Assembly (NCBI RefSeq): GCF_900157375.1
Contig: NZ_LT721901.1
Span: forward strand, 1,717,297-1,781,296
DNA: 64,000 nt
Source: Mycobacterium rhizamassiliense
GTDB lineage: Bacteria; Actinomycetota; Actinomycetes; Mycobacteriales; Mycobacteriaceae
Direction of reading: 5' to 3'
Below the pieces are notes generated by a model that worked only from the letters and a program-made list of their open reading frames with translations, was not told where the DNA came from and did not search any database. Shown here one piece after another: positions 58,733 through 64,000 of the stretch; position 1 is the stretch's first letter; each line of letters begins with the position of its first letter. The position numbers were made by a program, and so were the translations under genes.

Positions 58733-58832
58733 CCAGGCTACCGGGCAGTTCTGGCGGGCGCCAGCAACGCCGGGAAGTTCGGGCACCCGTATTCATCGAT
58801 TCGAGCACTGGACGATTCAGAGGTGAATTGCC

Positions 58833-59366
58833 TTATGCGGCAAGCAGCATTGCCAGGATCGCGGTATCAGGATGGCTGATGGGGTCCACCCCCACGCGGC
58901 TCACCATTGATGTGATGGTGCCGTCGGATTCGGCCTCTACCCACGCCGCTCGATGCTCTAATCCCAGATACGGTAAGCCAGGTAGCAACACGCATCCCGA
59001 TGCCGCCCCACTGCATTCGGGCAACGACGGTGTGGTTTCCGACGGCGGGTGCAGCATCAGCAACGCGGGCGGCTGGCGTTCCGCGAAATAGCCCGGCTGA
59101 ATGGCGGATTCACCGAATATGGTGCCCTCGGCCATTACCAGCCCGACGGTGTCCGGCTGGGGTTCGTCAGGCAGTTCCTCGCGGGCGCCGAATACCGTTG
59201 TGGTGGAGAGCAATCCGGGCAACGAGGCGACCCGGACCGCCACCATGAGCAACTGGGCCCATTCCTTGGTGGAATCGGGCCAACGCCCGGAAATCACAAA
59301 CCCTTTAAGGGCGCCACGAGAATGAAAGGGAGCAACCCCAATAGGTTGACCCGACGCAGCTTCCAT
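58833..59366 (-). CDS. Conserved mycobacterial protein (Rv3847-like)
   Basis: 177 residues, the same length as Rv3847. It is soluble, with no signal peptide or membrane helix; GALKGFVISGRWPDSTKEWAQLLMVAVRVASLPGLLSTTTVFG and GLPYLGLEHRAAWVEAESDGTI are features of the sequence. No function is known. It lies downstream of sodA on the same strand, about 220 bp away. Confidence 0.8.
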   Translation of the reverse strand: MEAASGQPIGVAPFHSRGALKGFVISGRWPDSTKEWAQLLMVAVRVASLPGLLSTTTVFGAREELPDEPQPDTVGLVMAEGTIFGESAIQPGYFAERQPPALLMLHPPSETTPSLPECSGAASGCVLLPGLPYLGLEHRAAWVEAESDGTITSMVSRVGVDPISHPDTAILAMLLAA

Positions 59367-59545
59367 CTCGACCTCCCCGCGACGCGAGTTTCGAAATAAC
59401 CACGTTGGTAGCCCGAATAGTTAAGAATGCCTGCGGGTTAGGCGCGTTGCAACTCGACACGGCCAGTAATGCGGGCAATCTTGACGGCCCATCGCGAGCC
59501 GGCGAAATCCTGGAGAAATGCGCAAGCAAAGCCGGGAAAAGCAAA

Positions 59546-59570
59546 GGCGCCGCGGATTATCCGCGACGCC
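59546..59570 (-). terminator. Terminator-like hairpin downstream of sodA
   Basis: Inverted repeat with arms GGCGCCGCGGA and TCCGCGACGCC (one mismatch) and a 3-nt loop, 20 bp after the sodA stop. There is no U-run, as is common in mycobacteria. Confidence 0.7.
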
Positions 59571-59589
59571 TCAGCCTTGATCGTTGGTA

Positions 59590-60213
59590 TCAGCCGAAGA
59601 TCAGACCATTCGTCTTCGCGGTCGCGGCTTCGTATCGCGACTGGACGTCCGCCCAGTTGACGACGTTCCAGAACGCCTTGACGTAGTCCGCCTTGACGTT
59701 CTTGTACTGCAGGTAGAAGGCGTGCTCCCACATGTCGACCTGCAGCAGCGGGATGATGCCGAGCGGGACGTTGGCCTGCTGGTCGTACAGCTGGAAGGTC
59801 AACAGTCGGTCGCCCAGGCTGTCGTAACCCAGCACCGCCCAGCCCGAGCCCTGCAGGCCGTTGGCCGCCGCGCTGAACTGAGCCTGGAACTTGTCGAACG
59901 ACCCGAACTGCTCGTCGATCGCGGAGCCGAGGGCGCCGGTGGGCTTGTCGCCACCGTTCGGCGACAGGTTCTTCCACCAGATGCTGTGGTTGACGTGACC
60001 GCCCAAGTGGAAGGCGAGGTTCTTCTCGTTCAGGAAGATCGCCGAGTGGTCTCCATTCGCGCGCGCCTCTTCGAGCTTGGCCACCGCATCGTTGAGGCCT
60101 TTGACGTAGGTGGCGTGGTGCTTGGTGTGGTGGATTTCGTTGATCTGACCGGAAATATGGGGTTCCAGCGCTGCGTAGTCCCAGTCCAAGTCGGGCAGGG
60201 TGTATTCAGCCAC
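59590..60213 (-). CDS. sodA: Superoxide dismutase (Fe/Mn)
   Basis: 207-residue dismutase that converts superoxide to oxygen and peroxide. Metal ligands are His28, His76 ([10 protein letters not shown]), Asp160 and His164 ([11 protein letters not shown]). Length equals that of M. tuberculosis SodA, which is exported without a signal peptide. The start is GTG 60213 ([13 protein letters not shown]) with AAAGGAA upstream; a longer frame to 60297 is rejected. Confidence 0.97.
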   Translation of the reverse strand: MAEYTLPDLDWDYAALEPHISGQINEIHHTKHHATYVKGLNDAVAKLEEARANGDHSAIFLNEKNLAFHLGGHVNHSIWWKNLSPNGGDKPTGALGSAIDEQFGSFDKFQAQFSAAANGLQGSGWAVLGYDSLGDRLLTFQLYDQQANVPLGIIPLLQVDMWEHAFYLQYKNVKADYVKAFWNVVNWADVQSRYEAATAKTNGLIFG

Positions 60214-60372
60214 GGCATTCCTTTCTTCGATGATCAGGGTGATCGTCTTGACGGGCGTTCGCACGCGGTCGGCCACGCGGCAGCCTGACGTTATCAACCC
60301 TGCTCTAAGACCGCGCGCGCCGCAAGAACGATTGCGAGACGCCGCTGAACCGAATACCCCGTCGGCGTGACT

Positions 60373-60528
60373 TCAAGACAAGACGATGAGGGCGAGTACC
60401 CCGAGCAGTGCGAGGGCAATGAGGCCGGCGCGCAGCGCCGCGACGCTGTAACTCTGGTTCCACGCAGGCGAACCGGAATACGAGTTCGAGGGGCCCGGCG
60501 AACCGGGGCCGAACGAATGCGTCGCCAT
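60373..60528 (-). CDS. 51-residue single-helix membrane peptide
   Basis: Start ATG 60528, preceded by AAAGG. The first 25 residues are polar and Gly/Ser/Pro-rich (MATHSFGPGSPGPSNSYSG), then a membrane helix (AALRAGLIALALLGVLALIVLS) runs to the C-terminus. It lies between sodA and the Rv3843c-like gene. No family was recognised. The ribosome site and the clean helix support it, but similarity searches are lacking. Confidence 0.6.
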   Translation of the reverse strand: MATHSFGPGSPGPSNSYSGSPAWNQSYSVAALRAGLIALALLGVLALIVLS

Positions 60529-61085
60529 CAAGCGCCTTTCACCTAACCGTCCACCCCGCCGTAGTGAGGTGAATCACAACGACTTTCGTGATGGCGATCA
60601 TAACGCGTTGTGATCAGGTTGAAAAATAAACACGCTCATCGGCCCGAGAGCTGCGGGTTTGCCCAAAACGCGATCATCGGGAGAGCGGTCACCGGGCGAC
60701 CGGCCGACGAACCGGCACCACCGGGCAGGCGAGTGCTTAGTCCGGCAATACATTTCGCTCGCGGCCCCCGCGTAGACAGTCCATGGCAACAAATTGTTGG
60801 CCGCCGGTTATGCACAACACCAAGCGACCAACAGTTAGACGCAGTATTAATGACTCTCGTACCCGCTCGGCCACTGTGGATAAACCTGTGGAAACTGTGG
60901 ATAGCCATAGTCAACTGTCCGCGTTGGCGAGTGATCGCCGAGAGGCCCCGATCGCGGCCCGCGCCGGGCCTGAATCGGTGTCAGGGGAGAGTCTGAATTC
61001 CGCGAACCCGCAACCGCTGATCCACACCGGGGGCGACGGGTCGCGCAGCAACCGCCGGCGCCGCGGGCGGGGCTACGCTGGTCCG
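60529..61085. other. Intergenic region with DnaA-box cluster
   Basis: About 560 bp without a supported gene upstream of the Rv3843c-like gene, whose frame is open back to 60783 but aligns with the M. tuberculosis protein only from 61086. AT-richer than its surroundings in the middle (60780-60860). It holds the DnaA boxes listed separately. Confidence 0.7.
60808..60904. promoter_or_regulatory. Distal DnaA-box cluster
   Basis: TTATGCACA at 60808-60816, then three boxes on the minus strand in 30 bp: TGTGGATAA (60875-60883, the exact complement of TTATCCACA), TGTGGAAAC (60887-60895) and TGTGGATAG (60896-60904). The density is higher than in oriC itself. It could titrate DnaA or place the downstream gene under DnaA control; neither is shown. 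Confidence 0.8.
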
Positions 61086-62111
61086 GTGATCCAGGCGTGC
61101 TCCCAGTGCGGCACTCGGTGGAACGTGCGCGAACGGCGCCGCGAGTGGTGCCCCCGCTGCCGCGGGGCGCTGATGGCGCCGCTGTCGGAGGCGCCCTCGG
61201 CCGACCCGCGATGGAGCACTCAACAGCAGCGGGTTCCGGCGGGGCTGCCGGCCTGGCAACGCACCGCGCCCCGACTGCCCCCGGGCTTCCGGTGGATAGC
61301 CGTTCGTCCCGGCGCCCCGCCGCCGGCCCGGCGCGGCCGCCGGCCGCTCGGCCCTACCCCGCGCTACGCCGTGATCCCGCGCTGGGGCCTGGTCGATCGC
61401 GTCGAGCAGCAGGACCCCGCGGCCGCCGAAACATCGCGGCGCACCGGTCCGTCGCCGGCGGCGGTGCGCCTCGCCACGTTCGTCAGCGTGCTGGTGCTGT
61501 GCATCGCGGCCCTGGTGTACGTGGTGCGGTACGTGCTGTTGATCATCAACCGCAAGACGCTGCTGGACACCTGGGTGGCCATCGTGGCGGACTGGCTGGG
61601 CGTGTTGGCCAGCGTGGCGGCTTTCGCCGCGGTGATCGCCGCGGGCGTGCTGCTGATCCAGTGGCTGATCGCCCGGCGGGCCGCCGTCTTCGCGCATCAC
61701 GGACTGTCCGAGCAGCGCTCCGTGCGGGCCCTGTGGGCCGGATGCGTTGTGCCGCTGGGCAATCTGCTCTGGGCCCCGGTGTACGTCATCGAAATGGCGA
61801 TCCTGGAGGCCCACTACGCGCGGGTGCGGCGGCCGATCATCCAGTGGTGGATCGCGTGGGTGTTCAGCTACCTGGTGTCGATCACCGCCATGATCACCAG
61901 CTTCGCCACCGATGCCCAGGGCATCGCCGACAACACCGCCCTCATGGTGGTCGCCTACCTGCTGGCCGCGGTGGCCGTGGCCGCCGCCGCCCGCGTCTTC
62001 GACGCATTCGTGCGCAAGCCGGTCGAGCGGCCCGCCCACCGCTGGGTCGCGGTGCGGTCGGATCGACCGGCGGGCCCGGTTGAGCTGGAGGGGCAGGAAC
62101 CGGCAGCATAG
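61086..62111 (+). CDS. DUF4328 membrane protein with zinc ribbon (Rv3843c-like)
   Basis: 341 residues. An N-terminal zinc-ribbon (CSQCGTRWNVRERRREWCPRCRG) is followed by a Pro/Arg-rich linker. Then come about six membrane helices (LATFVSVLVLCIAALVYVVRYVLL, WLGVLASVAAFAAVIAAGVLLIQWL and others) of the DUF4328 family. It starts at GTG 61086. The function is unknown. It is followed 4 bp later by glpQ1. Confidence 0.85.
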   Translation: MIQACSQCGTRWNVRERRREWCPRCRGALMAPLSEAPSADPRWSTQQQRVPAGLPAWQRTAPRLPPGFRWIAVRPGAPPPARRGRRPLGPTPRYAVIPRWGLVDRVEQQDPAAAETSRRTGPSPAAVRLATFVSVLVLCIAALVYVVRYVLLIINRKTLLDTWVAIVADWLGVLASVAAFAAVIAAGVLLIQWLIARRAAVFAHHGLSEQRSVRALWAGCVVPLGNLLWAPVYVIEMAILEAHYARVRRPIIQWWIAWVFSYLVSITAMITSFATDAQGIADNTALMVVAYLLAAVAVAAAARVFDAFVRKPVERPAHRWVAVRSDRPAGPVELEGQEPAA

Positions 62112-62115
62112 GGGT

Positions 62116-62940
62116 ATGACGTCGGCCGACGAAGTGCTCGGCGGGCACCCCTTTGTCGTCGCCCACCGCGGGGCTTCCGCTGATCGGCCCGAACACACGT
62201 TGGCCGCCTACGACCTTGCCCTCAAAGAGGGCGCCGACGGCCTGGAATGCGATGTCCGGCTAACCCGCGACGGCCACCTGGTTTGTGTGCATGACCGCCG
62301 GCTGGAACGAACGTCGAGCGGCGCCGGCCTGGTCAGCACGATGACGCTGGCCCAGCTGCGCGAACTCGAATACGGCGCATGGCACGGCAGTTGGCGCCCG
62401 GACGGAACCCACGGGGACACCGGCCTGCTGACCCTGGACGCGCTGCTGGCCCTCGTCCTGGATTGGCAGCGGCCGGTGAAGATCTTCATCGAGACCAAGC
62501 ACCCGGTTCGCTACGGCTCGCTGGTGGAGAACAAGGTGCTGGCCCTGCTGCACCGCTACGGCATCGCCTCGCCGGCCTCCGCCGACCGATCGCGCGCGGT
62601 GGTGATGTCGTTTTCGGCGGCCGCGGTGTGGCGGATCCGGCGCGCGGCGCCGCTGCTGCCGACGGTGCTGCTCGGTAGCGGCGCCCGGTACCTGGCCAGC
62701 AGCGCCGCCACCGCGATCGGGGCGACGGCCGTCGGTCCCTCGGTGGCCGCGTTGCGCGAATATCCGCAACTGGTCGATCGCGCGCTGGCTCAGGGCCGGT
62801 CCGTCTACTGCTGGACCGTCGACGAGTACGACGACATCGACTTCTGCCGCAGCGTCGGCGTGGCCTGGATCGCGACGAACCACCCCGGGCGCACCAGGGC
62901 GTGGCTGCAGAACGCCCGCACCATCGAGGACAGCGGCTAG
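62116..62940 (+). CDS. glpQ1: Glycerophosphodiester phosphodiesterase GlpQ1
   Basis: 274 residues, the same length as M. tuberculosis GlpQ1. The catalytic and metal motifs are VAHRGASADRPEHTLAAY, GLECDVRLTRDGHLVCVHD and KIFIETKHPVRYG. It hydrolyses deacylated phospholipids to glycerol-3-phosphate. No signal peptide is seen. It starts 4 bp after the Rv3843c-like gene, so they are co-transcribed. Confidence 0.94.
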   Translation: MTSADEVLGGHPFVVAHRGASADRPEHTLAAYDLALKEGADGLECDVRLTRDGHLVCVHDRRLERTSSGAGLVSTMTLAQLRELEYGAWHGSWRPDGTHGDTGLLTLDALLALVLDWQRPVKIFIETKHPVRYGSLVENKVLALLHRYGIASPASADRSRAVVMSFSAAAVWRIRRAAPLLPTVLLGSGARYLASSAATAIGATAVGPSVAALREYPQLVDRALAQGRSVYCWTVDEYDDIDFCRSVGVAWIATNHPGRTRAWLQNARTIEDSG

Positions 62941-62954
62941 CCCCGACGGGGCCG

Positions 62955-64000
62955 CTACTGCTGACCGTCGGGGGACGCGGGTACCGGCCCGTCGGACGCC
63001 AGCGCGTCGAACAGCTTGCCCGCCGCATCGTGGTCCCAGACCACCACCGAGCCCTCGTCGCTGCCGGTGAACGAACCGATCGGCACGGTCATCGTGGTGG
63101 TGCGCCCATGCAGCGCCCAGCCCAACAGCGCCAGGTCATAGATGTGCACGGCCTGGTCGACGGTCAGGGCAGCGGTGGCCGCCTTCGGCACCGAGTACCA
63201 GCGCCACGGGTTCAGCCACACGGCCGGGCTGCCGGCGCGGTGCAGCAGCGCGGACACGAACAGCCGTTGGTTGACCATCCGGTCCAGGTCTGCCCGCGGG
63301 GTGTCCCGGCTCCGGACGAACCCGAGGGCGTCGCGCCCGCCCAGCTGCTGGCAGCCGGCCGGCAGATCGATGCCCGCCAGGGGATCGTTGATCGGTGTGG
63401 TCGGGCACGCGGTCACCCCGCCGAGGGCGTCCACCACGGCCGCGAACCCGCCGAAGCCGATCTCGGCGTAGTGGTCCATGCGCAGCCCGGTCGCCAGCTC
63501 GACGGTCTGGATCAGCAGGGATGCGCCGCCCAGCGCGAACGCGGAATTGATCTTGTCCTTGCCGTGGTCGGGGATCGACACCAGGGAGTCGCGCGGGATC
63601 GACACCATGGTCGTCGGGTTGCCGGACCCGAACTGCGCCACGTGGATCAGCAGGATCGTGTCGGTGCGGCCGGTGCCGATGTCACCGCCGGTGGCCAGGT
63701 CCTGCTGTTGCTGCTCGCTGAGGCCCTGGCGGCTGTCCGAGCCGACGAGCAGCCAGTTCGTGCCGCGGCCCGGCGCGGGCCGATTGGGATAGTCGGTGAA
63801 CACGTCCGCGCGGTGTAGCTCTTTGTCGACCCAGATGGCGCCGCCGACGATGCCGAGGCCGACGACTAGCGGGACGATCAGCAGTATCCGGGCGATCCTG
63901 CCGGCCCAGCGACGCACGCCGCCCTTGCGCTTCGGGCGCACCCGGCGCGGCGGCGTCGGCCGGGGCGGTGGCGCCGGCTCCGGGGGGCTCGGCGGTGGCG
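62955..64000 (-). CDS. LytR-CpsA-Psr (LCP) family protein, 5' end cut by window edge
   Basis: Ligase-type protein that attaches glycopolymers such as arabinogalactan to peptidoglycan. The visible part has a basic N-terminal region, a membrane helix (ARILLIVPLVVGLGIVGGAIWV) and the LCP domain with NWLLVGSDSRQG, GRTDTILLIHV, SIPRDSLVSIPDHGKDKINSAFALGG and GFVRSRDTPRADLDRMVNQR. An in-frame GTG at 63941 could be the start, but the frame stays open and Pro-rich to 64000, so the real start may be outside. It is convergent with glpQ1. Confidence 0.9.
   Translation of the reverse strand, partial: PPPSPPEPAPPPRPTPPRRVRPKRKGGVRRWAGRIARILLIVPLVVGLGIVGGAIWVDKELHRADVFTDYPNRPAPGRGTNWLLVGSDSRQGLSEQQQQDLATGGDIGTGRTDTILLIHVAQFGSGNPTTMVSIPRDSLVSIPDHGKDKINSAFALGGASLLIQTVELATGLRMDHYAEIGFGGFAAVVDALGGVTACPTTPINDPLAGIDLPAGCQQLGGRDALGFVRSRDTPRADLDRMVNQRLFVSALLHRAGSPAVWLNPWRWYSVPKAATAALTVDQAVHIYDLALLGWALHGRTTTMTVPIGSFTGSDEGSVVVWDHDAAGKLFDALASDGPVPASPDGQQ

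Overview
This is a high-GC chromosomal segment around the replication origin of a slow-growing Mycobacterium. The evidence is gene order: gyrB-dciA-recF-dnaN-oriC-dnaA-rpmH-rnpA-yidD-yidC-khpB-rsmG-parA-parB, then the Rv3916c-to-Rv3842c series of M. tuberculosis in the opposite orientation. ESX-1 and much of ESX-2 are missing and gnd is absent between dnaN and recF. That points to the M. avium complex or a near relative, but this is inference from synteny; the species was not identified.

Layout. 1-5934 (minus strand): gyrB (cut by the window edge), dciA, recF, dnaN, the oriC spacer, dnaA. 6539-13015 (plus): ribosomal protein L34, RNase P protein, membrane insertases, rsmG, parA and parB with two perfect parS palindromes, and an Rv3916c-like protein. 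13012-24048 (minus): cwlM, trxA, trxB, a frameshifted anti-SigM gene, sigM, murJ fused to a pseudokinase, an Rv3909-like protein and mutT4, a cell-envelope and redox-stress block. 24158-35429 (plus): pcnA, a calcium-loop repeat protein, then an ESX-2 locus (esxD, esxC, espG2, MinD-like, eccD2, mycP2, eccE2, eccA2) without eccB2, eccC2, PE or PPE. 35445-36869: divergent espM-like regulator and whiB6, directly abutting eccA2 where ESX-1 lies in M. tuberculosis. 37036-39357: an accessory island with a Ddn-family reductase, an NmrA-like reductase and an ECF41-type sigma factor sharing a divergent promoter region. 39374-46955: an Rv3860-like ATPase and glutamate synthase gltB-gltD. 47109-51813: accessory genes and a PHP-domain protein, ending with a DinB polymerase carrying a LexA box. 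51844-54944: ethR, ethA, rraA, hns-like. 55063-64000: CopC/YcnI copper pair, an Rv3850-like protein, espR, a GDT1-family manganese transporter with a yybP-ykoY riboswitch, an Rv3847-like protein, sodA, a 51-residue membrane peptide, an Rv3843c-like protein, glpQ1, and an LCP-family protein cut by the window edge.

The points most worth checking are these. A 43-bp tandem duplication frameshifts the anti-SigM gene. The ESX-2 locus lacks its motor and channel genes. The ESX-1 regulators persist without ESX-1, with a 25-bp palindrome at the whiB6 promoter. A tight DnaA-box cluster lies about 57 kb from oriC. The ECF41-type module has mirrored promoter motifs. A LexA box overlaps the dinB start, and a manganese riboswitch precedes the GDT1 gene. 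No CRISPR array, rRNA, tRNA, insertion sequence or prophage was recognised.
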